Source of the DNA: Marinobacterium nitratireducens
GTDB lineage: Bacteria; Pseudomonadota; Gammaproteobacteria; Pseudomonadales; Balneatricaceae
Assembly: GCF_014645375.1 (NCBI RefSeq)
Contig: NZ_BMLT01000002.1
Span: 605,223-669,222, forward strand
Reading direction: 5' to 3'
DNA length: 64,000 nt
The notes under the pieces are model-generated. The model saw only the letters and a list, made by a program, of their open reading frames with translations. It was not told the origin of the DNA and ran no database searches. Shown piece by piece: positions 55,199 to 64,000 of this stretch. Made by a program: the position numbers and the translations under genes. Each line of letters begins with the position of its first letter. Position 1 is the stretch's first letter.

Positions 55199-55969
55199 TT
55201 GATCGATTCCCGCGCCATCGTTGATCCCGGTGCCCGTATCGCGCCTGACGTCGAAGTCGGGCCTTTCAGCATTATCGGCCCTGACGTCGAGATCGGCGCC
55301 GGAACTGTCATAGGGCCCCACGTGGTGGTGCGGGGACCGACCCGTATCGGCGAGCACAACCGCATCTTCCAGTTCGCCTCGGTGGGCGAAGAGTGCCAGG
55401 ACAAGAAGTACCGCGGCGAGCCGACCCGGCTCGAGATCGGCGATCACAACGTCATCCGCGAAGGCGTCACCATTCACCGCGGCACGGTGCAGGATCAGGG
55501 GCTGACGAAGATCGGCAGCCACAACCTGCTGATGGCCTATGCCCACGTCGCGCATGACTGCATGGTCGGCGATCATATCATCCTGGCCAACAACACGGCG
55601 CTTGCCGGCCATGTGCACGTCGACGATCACGCCATACTCGGCGGCTTTACCCTGGTGCATCAGTTCTGCCGTATCGGCGCCCACGTGATGTGCGGCACCG
55701 GCACCGTGGTGCTGAAGGACATCCCGGCCTACCTGATGGCGTCCGGCAACACCGCCAAACCCCACGGCCTCAATCTCGAGGGGCTGCGCCGTCGGGGCTT
55801 TTCGCCTGAAGCGCTGCGTACCCTGCGTCAGGCGTACAAGACCGTGTTCCGGCAGAAACTGACGCTCGAGCAGGCGCTGGAGCGGCTTGACCCGATGCTG
55901 CCTTCCTGCCCCGAGCTCAAGCCTTTCGTCGATTCGCTGCGGGCCTCGACCCGCGGCATCATCCGCTGA
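55199..55969 (+). CDS. lpxA: UDP-N-acetylglucosamine acyltransferase LpxA
   Basis: 256 aa (E. coli 262). First step of lipid A synthesis. Hexapeptide beta-helix ([20 protein letters not shown]) with the conserved histidines in YAHVAHDCMVGDH, TALAGHVHVDD and LVHQFCRIGAHVM. The start is TTG 55199, three bases after fabZ, giving MIDSRAIVDPGARI, as in homologues. Confidence 0.97.
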   Translation: MIDSRAIVDPGARIAPDVEVGPFSIIGPDVEIGAGTVIGPHVVVRGPTRIGEHNRIFQFASVGEECQDKKYRGEPTRLEIGDHNVIREGVTIHRGTVQDQGLTKIGSHNLLMAYAHVAHDCMVGDHIILANNTALAGHVHVDDHAILGGFTLVHQFCRIGAHVMCGTGTVVLKDIPAYLMASGNTAKPHGLNLEGLRRRGFSPEALRTLRQAYKTVFRQKLTLEQALERLDPMLPSCPELKPFVDSLRASTRGIIR

Positions 55970-55976
55970 GGCCGCC

Positions 55977-57125
55977 ATGGCCCTGCGTATCGGAATCGTT
56001 GCCGGTGAGGCTTCGGGGGATATCCTCGGCGCCGGCCTGATCGAGGCGCTCAGGCGCCGTTACCCCGATCTCGAAGTCGAAGGTATCGGCGGCGACCTGA
56101 TGGTCGCCGCGGGTTGCCGCTCGCTGTATCCGATGGAACGGCTGTCGGTGATGGGCCTGGTCGAAGTGCTCGGGCGGCTGCGGGAGCTGATGGGCATCCG
56201 CAAGGCCCTGGCCGAACACTTCGAGGCCGAGCGGCCGCACCTTTTCATCGGCATCGACGCGCCGGATTTCACGCTGAATCTGGAAGGTCGCCTGCGCGAA
56301 GCGGGCATACCGACGGTGCACTATGTCAGTCCGTCGGTCTGGGCTTGGCGCCGCAAGCGGGTGTTCAAGATCCTGGGCACCACCGATCTGATGCTGACTC
56401 TGTTCCCGTTCGAGGCCCACTTCTACCGCGAGCACGGCCAGCGCGTCGCCTTCGTCGGTCATCCGCTGGCGAGCCGGATTCCGGAGGAGCCGGACAAGGG
56501 CGAGGCGCGCCAGGCGCTGGGGCTGCCGGCGGATACCGAAGTGGTGGCGCTGTTGCCGGGCAGTCGCGGTGGCGAGCTCAAGTACCTGGCGCGCCCCTTC
56601 CTCGAAACCGCGCGCTGGCTCAGGGCGCGGCGTCCGAATGTGCGTTTCGTGCTTCCGGCCGCGAACGAGGCGAGGCTGCATCAACTGCATGAGCTGGTAC
56701 AGGGCGAGTTCGCCGATCTCGAGGTCGAGCTGATGCTCAAGCACTCGCGCGAAGCCATGCAGGCGGCCGATGCCATACTGATCGCCTCGGGCACGGCGAC
56801 GCTCGAAGCAATGCTGCTCAAGCGCCCGATGGTGGTGGCATACCGCATGGCGGGGCTGACCCATTTCATCCTCTCGCGACTGATCAAAAGCCCCTATATC
56901 TCGCTGCCGAACCTGCTCGCCGATGCGCCGCTGGTACCGGAAGTGCTGCAGGACGAGGTCCGTCCGGAGGTGCTCGGACCGCTGCTGCTGAAGCAGCTCG
57001 AGGATCCGGCCAACGCCCGGCGGCTCAAGACGCGTTTCACCAAGATCCACCGCGAGCTGAATCGCGATGCCGACGAGCGCGCGGCCGATGCGATTGTCGA
57101 GCTGCTGCAAAACAGAGAGCGCTGA
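55977..57125 (+). CDS. lpxB: Lipid A disaccharide synthase LpxB
   Basis: 382 aa, GT19 glycosyltransferase. Motifs: [46 protein letters not shown] and [23 protein letters not shown] 55977 fits the family; the frame is open upstream within lpxA. Its stop shares one base with the rnhB ATG. Confidence 0.97.
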   Translation: MALRIGIVAGEASGDILGAGLIEALRRRYPDLEVEGIGGDLMVAAGCRSLYPMERLSVMGLVEVLGRLRELMGIRKALAEHFEAERPHLFIGIDAPDFTLNLEGRLREAGIPTVHYVSPSVWAWRRKRVFKILGTTDLMLTLFPFEAHFYREHGQRVAFVGHPLASRIPEEPDKGEARQALGLPADTEVVALLPGSRGGELKYLARPFLETARWLRARRPNVRFVLPAANEARLHQLHELVQGEFADLEVELMLKHSREAMQAADAILIASGTATLEAMLLKRPMVVAYRMAGLTHFILSRLIKSPYISLPNLLADAPLVPEVLQDEVRPEVLGPLLLKQLEDPANARRLKTRFTKIHRELNRDADERAADAIVELLQNRER

Positions 57126-57727
57126 TGCAACCGATGGGATTCGACTTCGCCGCCGGGCAGCGTATCGCCGGTGTCGACGAGGTCGGCCGCGGGCCCCTTG
57201 TCGGCAATGTCGTGGCGGCCGCGGTCATTCTGGACCCGGACCGTCCGATCCGGGGGCTGGCCGACTCCAAGGCCCTGAGCGAGAAAAAGCGTCTGGCGCT
57301 CTATGACGAAATCCGCGAGCGGGCGCTGGCCTGGTGCGTGGCGTCGGCGAGTCCGTCCGAGATCGATGCTATCAATATCCTGCACGCCAGCATGCTGGCG
57401 ATGCAGCGGGCGGTCGAGGGGCTGGCGCCGGCGCCGGACTACGCCCTGATCGACGGCAACCGCTGCCCGGTGCTGGCCTGTCCGTCAGAGCCCGTGATCA
57501 AGGGCGATGCGAAGGTGCCGGCCATCAGCGCCGCCTCGATACTGGCCAAGGTCGTGCGCGACCGGGAGATGCAGGAACTTCACCTGCGCCATCCCGACTA
57601 CGGTTTCGCGCAGCACAAGGGCTACCCGACACCCGCCCATCTGGAGGCGCTGCGCCGGCTCGGCCCCCTGCCTGAATATCGCCGCAGCTTTCGCCCGGTG
57701 CGAGAGTTGCTGCAACCCGGAGACTGA
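57125..57727 (+). CDS. rnhB: Ribonuclease HII
   Basis: 200 aa (E. coli 198). Removes ribonucleotides from DNA. Catalytic Asp-Glu pair in [20 protein letters not shown], with later acidic residues in ALIDGNRC and [18 protein letters not shown] is typical. TGATG junction with lpxB; dnaE follows after six bases. Confidence 0.97.
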   Translation: MQPMGFDFAAGQRIAGVDEVGRGPLVGNVVAAAVILDPDRPIRGLADSKALSEKKRLALYDEIRERALAWCVASASPSEIDAINILHASMLAMQRAVEGLAPAPDYALIDGNRCPVLACPSEPVIKGDAKVPAISAASILAKVVRDREMQELHLRHPDYGFAQHKGYPTPAHLEALRRLGPLPEYRRSFRPVRELLQPGD

Positions 57728-57733
57728 TCTGTC

Positions 57734-60700
57734 ATGGCTACACCTCAATTCGTTCATCTGCGACTGCACACCGAATACTCGCTGGTCGATGGCCTGGTGC
57801 GGGTCAAGGAGGCGGTCAATGCCGCCCGGGACGAGGGCATGCCGGCGGTGGCGGTCACCGACCAGAGCAACCTGTTCGCGGTGGTGAAGTTCTACAAGGC
57901 GGCGCTGGGCGCCGGCGTCAAACCCATCTGCGGCGCCGATGTGCTGGTGATGAACGAGGCAGAGCCCGAATCCGAGCCCTATCGCATGACACTGCTGGTG
58001 CGCAACGGTCAGGGCTACCGCAACCTGATGGAGTTGATCTCCCGGGCCTACGCCGAGGGGCAGAACATCATCGCCGAGAAGGCGCTGGTGAAAAAAGCCT
58101 GGATCGAGGAAAAGGCGGAAGGCCTGATCGCGCTTTCGGGCGCGCGCCTGGGCGAGGTCGGTCGGGCGCTTCTGGCGGACAACGGTTCGGCGCAGTTCGT
58201 GCTCGAAGAGTGGATGCGCATCTTCCCGGGCAGCTTCTACCTCGAAATCCAGCGTACCGGCCGCAAGAATGACGAGGAACTGGTGCACGCCAGCGTCGCG
58301 CTGGCGCACGAAACCGGCTGTCCGCTGGTGGCCACCAACGACGTGATGTTCATCAAGGCCGAGGATTTCGACGCCCACGAGGCGCGGGTCTGCATCAACC
58401 TCGGCCGTACCCTGGAAGACGCGCATCGCCCGCGCGATTACAGCGAGCAGCAATACTTCCGTTCCACCGCCGAAATGCTCGAGCTGTTCGCCGATATTCC
58501 CGAAGCGCTGGCCAACAGCGTCGAGATCGCCCGGCGCTGCAATATCGAGATTGAGCTCGGTACCTACTACCTGCCGAAGTTCCCGGTGCCGGAAGGCATG
58601 CTGATGGACGACTATTTCCGAGAGGTGTCCTACAGGGGCCTCGAGGAGCGTCTCGAAATCCTGCTCGATCGCAACGATCCCGACTATCAGGCCAAGCGCC
58701 AGCTCTATGTCGACCGTCTCGAGTTCGAGCTCGATATCATCATCCAGATGGGTTTTCCGGGCTACTTCCTCATCGTCATGGACTTCATCAAGTGGGGCAA
58801 GGAGAACGGTGTGCCGGTGGGGCCGGGCCGAGGCTCGGGCGCCGGCTCCCTGGTGGCCTACGCACAGAAGATCACCGATCTGGATCCGCTTGAATACGAC
58901 CTGCTGTTCGAGCGCTTTCTGAACCCGGAACGTGTCTCCATGCCCGACTTCGATATCGACTTCTGCATGGACAACCGCGACAAGGTGATCGACTACGTGG
59001 CGCGCACCTACGGCCGCGACGCTGTCTCCCAGATCGTCACCTTCGGCACCATGGCGGCGAAGGCGGTGGTGCGCGACGTCGCCCGCGTGCAGGGCAAGCC
59101 GTTCGGCCTCGCCGACCGGTTGTCGAAGCTGATTCCGTTCGAGGTCGGCATGACCCTCGGCAAGGCCTGGGAAGTGGAGCCTGCGCTGCGCGAATTCGTC
59201 GAGGCGAGCGAAGAAGCGCAGGAAATCATGGAAATGGCCTACAAGCTGGAAGGGGTGACCCGCGGCGTCGGCAAGCACGCCGGCGGTGTGGTGATCGCCC
59301 CGACCAAGCTGACCGACTTCGCCGCCACCTACTGTGACGAGTTCGGCGAAGGCCTGGTGACCCAGTTCGACAAGAACGACGTCGAGGAAGCAGGGCTGGT
59401 GAAGTTCGACTTCCTCGGCCTGCGCACCCTGACCATCATCGACTGGGCGGTGGAAACCATCGACCGCATTCGCGCCAAGGAAGGGCTGGAGCCGCTCGAT
59501 ATCTCGCTGATCGACCTTGAGGACAAGAAGTCCTTCGATCTGCTGCAGGCGGCCGAAACCACCGCGGTGTTCCAGCTCGAATCCAGCGGCATGAAAGACC
59601 TGGTACGGCGTCTGAAACCCAGCCGCTTCGAGGACATCGTCGCACTGGTGGCGCTGTTCCGCCCGGGTCCGCTGCAGTCGGGCATGGTGGACGACTTCAT
59701 CAACCGCAAACACGGCCGCGCGGAACTCGCCTGGCCGCATCCCGACTACCAGCTCGATATTCTGCAGCCGATCCTGGAGCCGACCTACGGCATCATCCTG
59801 TACCAGGAGCAGGTCATGCAGATCGCCCAGGTGATGGCCGGCTATACGCTCGGCGGCGCCGATATGCTGCGCCGCGCCATGGGCAAGAAGAAGCCGGAGG
59901 AAATGGCCAAGCAGCGCGCGGTCTTCCTCGAGGGTTGCGAAGGGCAGGGGATAGACCGTGATCTTGCGGGCAACATCTTCGATCTGGTGGAGAAGTTCGC
60001 CGGTTACGGCTTCAACAAGTCGCACTCGGCCGCCTATGCGCTGGTTTCCTATCAGACCGCCTGGCTGAAAGCTCACTACCCGGCGCCCTTTATGGCGGCG
60101 GTTATCTCCTCGGATATGCAGAACACCGACAAGGTGGTGATCTTCATCGAGGAGTGTCGCAAGATGGGGCTGGCGCCGCTGCCGCCCGACGTCAATGGCG
60201 GCGAGTACATGTTCACCGTCAACGACGACGGCAAGATCGTCTACGGGCTCGGGGCCATCAAGGGCGTCGGCGAGGGCCCGATCGACGCCATCGTCAAGGC
60301 GCGTCAGGACGGTCAGGGCGATTTCAAGGATATCTTCGACTTCTGTCAGCGGGTCGGCGCCAAGAAGCTCAACAAGCGCGTGCTCGAGGCGCTGGTGCGC
60401 TCCGGCGCGCTCGACAAGCTGGGGCCGAACCGCGCGGTGCTGTTCGAAGCCATCGCCGACGCGCTCAAGGCGGCCGACCAGAACGCGCGCAACGAAGACG
60501 CCGGCATGTTCGATCTGTTCGGCGAGGTCGAGGTGGAGGAGGCGCGCGATCCCTACGCGGACTATATCCGGGTGCGCAACTGGAGCGACAAGGAGCGTCT
60601 GACCGGCGAGAAGGACACCCTGGGGCTGTACCTGACCGGGCACCCGATCGACGAGTACGAGCCGGAGCTGAAAAATTTCATCAGCAAGAAGATCGTCGAT

Positions 60701-61228
60701 ATCCAGCCGGCCCGCGGACGGGTGCAGAAGATCGCGGGGCTGGTGGTCGACCTGAGGCTGAAGAAAACCAAGCGCGGCGACAACCTCTGTTTCGTTTCTC
60801 TGGACGATCGCAGCGCCCGGATAGAGGTCACGCTGTACGGCGAAACCTACGACGAGGCGCGCAACAAGCTGAACAAGGACGCGGTGCTGATCATCGAGGG
60901 CGAAGTCGCCCAGGACGACTATAATGGCGGACTCAAGGTCAAGGGCAGCCGGGTGCTGGATATCCCGCAGGCCCGTGCCCAGTACGCCAACTGTCTGGAG
61001 ATACGCTGTGTCAGCCAGGATATCGCCGGCCGGCGACTGCGCCAGCTGGCCGATATACTGGAAGCCTATCGCGGTGACGCCAGCCTGCCGGTACGGCTGC
61101 GCTACCGTCGCGAGGACGCCGAGGCCAGCCTGCCGTTCGGCGAACGCTGGCAGGTCGAGGCCAGCGACGATCTGGTGCTGCGTCTCAAGGACCAGTTCGG
61201 CGAAAAGGCGGTGAGTCTGTGTTATTGA
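57734..61228 (+). CDS. dnaE: DNA polymerase III alpha subunit
   Basis: 1164 aa (E. coli 1160). Replicative polymerase. The N-terminal PHP domain starts FVHLRLHTEYSLVDGLVRVK. The C-family palm shows GPGRGSGAGSLVAY and the catalytic aspartates in PDFDIDFCMDNRDKVIDYV. A helix-hairpin-helix, beta-binding and OB-fold C-terminus follow (VVDLRLKKTKRGDNLCFVSL). Start ATG 57734. Confidence 0.98.
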   Translation: MATPQFVHLRLHTEYSLVDGLVRVKEAVNAARDEGMPAVAVTDQSNLFAVVKFYKAALGAGVKPICGADVLVMNEAEPESEPYRMTLLVRNGQGYRNLMELISRAYAEGQNIIAEKALVKKAWIEEKAEGLIALSGARLGEVGRALLADNGSAQFVLEEWMRIFPGSFYLEIQRTGRKNDEELVHASVALAHETGCPLVATNDVMFIKAEDFDAHEARVCINLGRTLEDAHRPRDYSEQQYFRSTAEMLELFADIPEALANSVEIARRCNIEIELGTYYLPKFPVPEGMLMDDYFREVSYRGLEERLEILLDRNDPDYQAKRQLYVDRLEFELDIIIQMGFPGYFLIVMDFIKWGKENGVPVGPGRGSGAGSLVAYAQKITDLDPLEYDLLFERFLNPERVSMPDFDIDFCMDNRDKVIDYVARTYGRDAVSQIVTFGTMAAKAVVRDVARVQGKPFGLADRLSKLIPFEVGMTLGKAWEVEPALREFVEASEEAQEIMEMAYKLEGVTRGVGKHAGGVVIAPTKLTDFAATYCDEFGEGLVTQFDKNDVEEAGLVKFDFLGLRTLTIIDWAVETIDRIRAKEGLEPLDISLIDLEDKKSFDLLQAAETTAVFQLESSGMKDLVRRLKPSRFEDIVALVALFRPGPLQSGMVDDFINRKHGRAELAWPHPDYQLDILQPILEPTYGIILYQEQVMQIAQVMAGYTLGGADMLRRAMGKKKPEEMAKQRAVFLEGCEGQGIDRDLAGNIFDLVEKFAGYGFNKSHSAAYALVSYQTAWLKAHYPAPFMAAVISSDMQNTDKVVIFIEECRKMGLAPLPPDVNGGEYMFTVNDDGKIVYGLGAIKGVGEGPIDAIVKARQDGQGDFKDIFDFCQRVGAKKLNKRVLEALVRSGALDKLGPNRAVLFEAIADALKAADQNARNEDAGMFDLFGEVEVEEARDPYADYIRVRNWSDKERLTGEKDTLGLYLTGHPIDEYEPELKNFISKKIVDIQPARGRVQKIAGLVVDLRLKKTKRGDNLCFVSLDDRSARIEVTLYGETYDEARNKLNKDAVLIIEGEVAQDDYNGGLKVKGSRVLDIPQARAQYANCLEIRCVSQDIAGRRLRQLADILEAYRGDASLPVRLRYRREDAEASLPFGERWQVEASDDLVLRLKDQFGEKAVSLCY

Positions 61229-61263
61229 AAAGCGGTGACGCGTTACGCGTAAAAGCGGAGTGC

Positions 61264-61343
61264 CGTAGGGTGCCGCTGAGTGAAACGAAGCGCACCGTCG
61301 GTACCGGTGCGGTGCGGTGCGCTGCGCTTACCGGCACCCTACG
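61264..61343. repeat. 80-bp palindromic extragenic repeat (CGTAGGGTGCCG ends)
   Basis: The 12-bp ends CGTAGGGTGCCG and CGGCACCCTACG are perfect inverted repeats. Inside, AAGCGCACCG (61288-61297) pairs with CGGTGCGCTGCGCTT. It belongs to a widespread GTAGGGTG...CACCCTAC class of bacterial intergenic palindromes and is distinct from the GTAGG(A/T)TGGG element. It lies between dnaE and accA. Confidence 0.72.
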
Positions 61344-61392
61344 ATTTGCCCATCCTGGGCGTGGGCGTAAGGATGACGCGTAACTCGTCCCC

Positions 61393-61427
61393 CGTAACCC
61401 GTAACCCGTAACCCGTAACCCGTAACC
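61393..61427 (-). repeat. Heptamer array (CGTAACC)5
   Basis: Five perfect CGTAACC units, complement of GGTTACG, about 90 bp before accA. This is the one array not next to a stop codon; the palindrome at 61264 lies between it and the dnaE stop. Confidence 0.88.
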
Positions 61428-61519
61428 CCGTTTGGGTGGTTATCGCCGGGGGCAACAGGTAGAATTGCCGGTTTTATGATCTTCAAGTAACCGAATTGCA
61501 GAGCGGAAGCAGACGCGAA

Positions 61520-62476
61520 ATGAACCCGAATTATCTTGAATTCGAACAGCCTATCGCTGAACTGGAAGCGAAGATCGAAGAATTGCGTCACGTCGGTGAC
61601 GACTCGGACATCAACCTGTCCGACGAGCTGGGCAAGCTGCAGGAGAAAAGCCGCAGCCTGACCGCGTCGATCTTCTCCAACCTCTCGGCCTGGCAGGTTT
61701 CGCAGCTGGCCCGTCACCCGCAGCGGCCCTACACGCTGGACTACGTCGCGCATATCTTCGAGGATTTCGACGAGATTCACGGCGACCGTCATTTCGCCGA
61801 TGACGCGGCTATCGTCGGCGGCATCGCGCGCCTGGAGGGCAAGCCGGTGGTGGTGATCGGCCATCAGAAGGGGCGTGAAACCAAGGAAAAGGTACGCCGC
61901 AACTTCGGCATGCCGCGTCCGGAAGGTTATCGCAAGGCGCTGCGCATCATGGAGATGGGCGAGCGTTTCAAGATGCCGGTGCTGACCTTTATCGATACCC
62001 CCGGCGCCTACCCCGGCATCGACGCCGAGGAGCGCGGCCAGTCCGAGGCGATCGCCTTCAACCTGGCGAAAATGTCCCAGCTCAAGACGCCGGTCATTTC
62101 CACCGTCGTCGGGGAGGGCGGTTCCGGTGGCGCGCTGGCGATCGGCGTCTGCGACGAGCTGCTGATGCTGCAGTATTCCACCTACTCGGTCATCTCCCCC
62201 GAGGGCTGCGCCTCCATTCTCTGGAAAAGCGCGGAGCGCGCTGCCGACGCCGCCAAGGCCATGGGTATCACCTCCGAACGGCTGCACGAGCTGGGTCTGG
62301 TCGACAAGGTCGTCAGCGAGCCGCTGGGCGGCGCGCACCGTGACCCGGCGCTGATGGCCGCCAACCTCAAGCTGGAGCTGGTCAGCGCCCTCGACCGTCT
62401 GCAGGCGCTCTCCACCGAAGAGCTGCTGGAACGTCGCTACGAGCGCCTGATGGCCTATGGCGTGAACCAGGGCTGA
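61520..62476 (+). CDS. accA: Acetyl-CoA carboxylase carboxyltransferase subunit alpha
   Basis: 318 aa (E. coli 319). Transfers CO2 from biotin to acetyl-CoA, with AccD. Motifs: [22 protein letters not shown] start ([20 protein letters not shown]), [32 protein letters not shown] and [15 protein letters not shown] 61520 matches the family start. Preceded by repeat DNA, so it probably has its own promoter; a TATGAT (61476) is the best -10 seen. Confidence 0.97.
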   Translation: MNPNYLEFEQPIAELEAKIEELRHVGDDSDINLSDELGKLQEKSRSLTASIFSNLSAWQVSQLARHPQRPYTLDYVAHIFEDFDEIHGDRHFADDAAIVGGIARLEGKPVVVIGHQKGRETKEKVRRNFGMPRPEGYRKALRIMEMGERFKMPVLTFIDTPGAYPGIDAEERGQSEAIAFNLAKMSQLKTPVISTVVGEGGSGGALAIGVCDELLMLQYSTYSVISPEGCASILWKSAERAADAAKAMGITSERLHELGLVDKVVSEPLGGAHRDPALMAANLKLELVSALDRLQALSTEELLERRYERLMAYGVNQG

Positions 62477-62499
62477 GCCCCTGTTGAGAGTCCTGTCGC

Positions 62500-63810
62500 A
62501 TGGGGCCTGACGCGCTGCTGTCCGCGTTCCGGCGGCAGCTCGGGGCCCTGCCTTGCGTCCGCCGCTGGCTGATCGGATTCAGCGGCGGGCTCGACTCCCG
62601 CGTGCTGGCGGAACTGGCTGCCCGCACCCTCGATCCCGGCAGCGTGCTGCTGCTGCATGTCAATCATCACCTGCAGGATGGCAGCGATGCCTGGGCGCAA
62701 CACTGCCGGCAAATCGCCGGCCGTCTCGGTCTTGCCATCCGGGTGCTCGATGTCAGCCCGCGCTCTGCGTCCGAGGATGCCGCCCGCGAGGCGCGCTATG
62801 GGGCCTTCGCGAGAGAACTGCTGCCCGGCGACTGTCTGCTGCTCGGGCATCATGCCGACGACCAGGCCGAAACGCTGCTGCTGCGCCTGTTGCGTGGCGC
62901 CGGCGTGCGCGGTATGCGCGGTATCCCGCGCCGTCGGCCGCTGGGTGAGGCCGAACTGCTGCGTCCGCTGCTGGACCAGACCCGTGCCGGCCTCGAGGCC
63001 TGGGCCCGGGCCCATGAGCTCGACTGGATCGAAGACCCGTCCAACGCCGTTGCCGGCTACGATCGCAACTATCTGCGTCTGACTGTCATGCCCGAGCTCG
63101 CCGCGCGCTGGCCCGACGCGGCGCAGCGCATGGCACAGAGTGCCCGCCATCTCGCCGAGGCCGACGAGCTGCTGGCGGAACTGGCCCGCAGCGACCGGCA
63201 TGGCTGTCGCGGGCGTCACGGCGGCCTGGACACCACTGCGCTGCGGGAATTGAGCCTGGCGCGGCGGCGCAATCTGCTGCGTCACTGGTGCGAGGCCGGG
63301 AGCGGGGTGGCGCTGAACGACCGGCTGCTGGCCGCGGTCGATACCGAAGTGCTGGGCGCGGCAGTGGACCGCCAGCCGCAGCTGGCGCTCGGGGATCAGG
63401 TCCTGCGCCGCTATCGCGACGAGCTGTTTCTGGTTCCCAAGCGCCAGCCGGCCTCTGCCGGGTCGCTTGCCGATATCGCGCTGGTGCCCGGTGAGATCCG
63501 CCTGCTCCAGGGGCGGCTGTCGATTCGGCCGTCGCGCACGGGGGGGCTGCGAACGCTGGACGGACTGTCGCTGCGCTACCGTCGCGAGGGCGAACGCTGC
63601 CGGCCCGCAGGTCGTGGCGGATCCCACCCGCTGAAAAAGCTGTTTCAGGAAGCCGCGGTGCCCCCCTGGCTGCGCGAAGGCTGGCCGCTGCTGGTGCGTG
63701 GCGACGAGATCGTCGCGGTGCCCGGACTTTTCGTCTGCGAGGGTTGGCAGGTGGGGCCGGATGAAGATGGCTTCGTGCTGGAGTGGTTGCCGGCAGGCAC
63801 CGCGTCGTAG
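62500..63810 (+). CDS. tilS: tRNA(Ile)-lysidine synthetase TilS
   Basis: 436 aa (E. coli 432). Converts C34 to lysidine in the CAU anticodon of tRNA-Ile. The PP-loop is WLIGFSGGLDSRVLAELA, with HVNHHLQDGSD and GHHADDQAETLLLRLLRGAG downstream, then TilS-specific C-terminal domains. It follows accA by 23 bp. The TAG stop (63808-63810) is part of the GTAGG left end of a dispersed repeat element. Confidence 0.96.
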   Translation: MGPDALLSAFRRQLGALPCVRRWLIGFSGGLDSRVLAELAARTLDPGSVLLLHVNHHLQDGSDAWAQHCRQIAGRLGLAIRVLDVSPRSASEDAAREARYGAFARELLPGDCLLLGHHADDQAETLLLRLLRGAGVRGMRGIPRRRPLGEAELLRPLLDQTRAGLEAWARAHELDWIEDPSNAVAGYDRNYLRLTVMPELAARWPDAAQRMAQSARHLAEADELLAELARSDRHGCRGRHGGLDTTALRELSLARRRNLLRHWCEAGSGVALNDRLLAAVDTEVLGAAVDRQPQLALGDQVLRRYRDELFLVPKRQPASAGSLADIALVPGEIRLLQGRLSIRPSRTGGLRTLDGLSLRYRREGERCRPAGRGGSHPLKKLFQEAAVPPWLREGWPLLVRGDEIVAVPGLFVCEGWQVGPDEDGFVLEWLPAGTAS

Positions 63811-63979
63811 GTTGGGTCTAGCGGCGAAGCCGCGTAACCCAACACCCGGGGTTTCTGGATGGCACGCTGCCAACCGAGACCAATCGATCTGTACTGCGAT
63901 CGATATGATGGGTCCACGATGCCCGGGCCGCGAGGCCAGCGATGCAACCCGTGCCATGACATCGCTTGACCCATCCTAC
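63807..63979 (-). repeat. Dispersed element, 173-bp copy overlapping the tilS stop
   Basis: Left end GTAGGTTGGGTCTAGCGGCG, right end GACCCATCCTAC. It contains the inverted core (TGCCAACCGAGACCAATCGA and ATCGATATGATGGG) but lacks the central hairpins of the 285-bp copies. Its first bases supply the tilS stop codon. Bases 63980-64000 hold nothing recognisable. Confidence 0.82.
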
Positions 63980-64000
63980 CCGGCCGGATGCCTCGGTAGC

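Noticed and set aside
57485..60643. Minus-strand open frame of 1052 codons
   Set aside because: Antisense shadow of rnhB and dnaE.
1..64000. tRNA, rRNA, prophage or IS element
   Set aside because: No tRNA cloverleaf, rRNA signature, integrase, transposase or phage structural gene was recognised by eye; a tRNAscan and IS search would be needed to be certain.

Overview
The window is GC-rich DNA (about 60% or more by eye) from a Gammaproteobacterium, probably of the Pseudomonadales/Oceanospirillales branch. The evidence is gene content: a pseudomonad-type DNA polymerase III psi subunit upstream of rimI, a FabY-type ketoacyl synthase, a RoxSR (RegBA) redox pair, a DUF1820 gene beside miaB, REP sequences of the GTAGGAGC...GCGAA type, and the conserved rpsB-to-tilS block. 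The genus is inference; no rRNA or tRNA gene was seen to support it.

Layout. 1-6184: translation and RNA modification genes (phoH-like, miaB, DUF1820, a lipoprotein, and the EF-P module epmB/efp/epmA). 6185-11527: a repeat block, a MalY/PatB C-S lyase, leuA, psi (holD-like), rimI and an ECF-type permease. 11604-18668: the roxSR sensor/regulator pair, then an RND efflux pump (acrAB-like) divergent from its TetR repressor, with an operator nearly identical in layout to the E. coli AcrR box. 19082-30715: an accessory-looking locus for a giant BapA-like adhesin, its type I secretion ABC protein and adaptor, a peptidoglycan-binding lipoprotein, and a TolC-family protein with an extra N-terminal pilus/secretin-type domain. 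30846-44509: prfC, yjjV, fabY with an overlapping lipoprotein gene, an OmpA lipoprotein, a ZapB-like coiled coil, the flagellar H/T-ring genes flgT and flgOP, a DUF1244 gene, glnD and map. 44775-63810: the long housekeeping block rpsB-tsf-pyrH-frr-uppS-cdsA-rseP-bamA-skp-lpxD-fabZ-lpxA-lpxB-rnhB-dnaE-accA-tilS. The dxr gene usually found in this block is absent.

How the parts work together. The last block couples translation, undecaprenyl phosphate and phospholipid synthesis, outer-membrane protein assembly and lipid A synthesis, with many ATGA-type overlaps. The adhesin locus carries an apparently complete export path (ABC, adaptor, outer-membrane channel) and a lipoprotein that could anchor it to the wall. 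No LapD/LapG-type release genes are in the window.

The most unusual signal is in the intergenic DNA. A family of dispersed elements with GTAGG(A/T)TGGG ends occurs in five copies, two of them about 285 bp long. These two contain hairpins with different stems but one identical 9-nt loop. Arrays of the 7-bp unit GGTTACG/GGTGACG sit on or within a few bases of gene stop codons and in several cases supply the stop codon itself. No CRISPR array, prophage, IS transposase, rRNA or tRNA gene was recognised.
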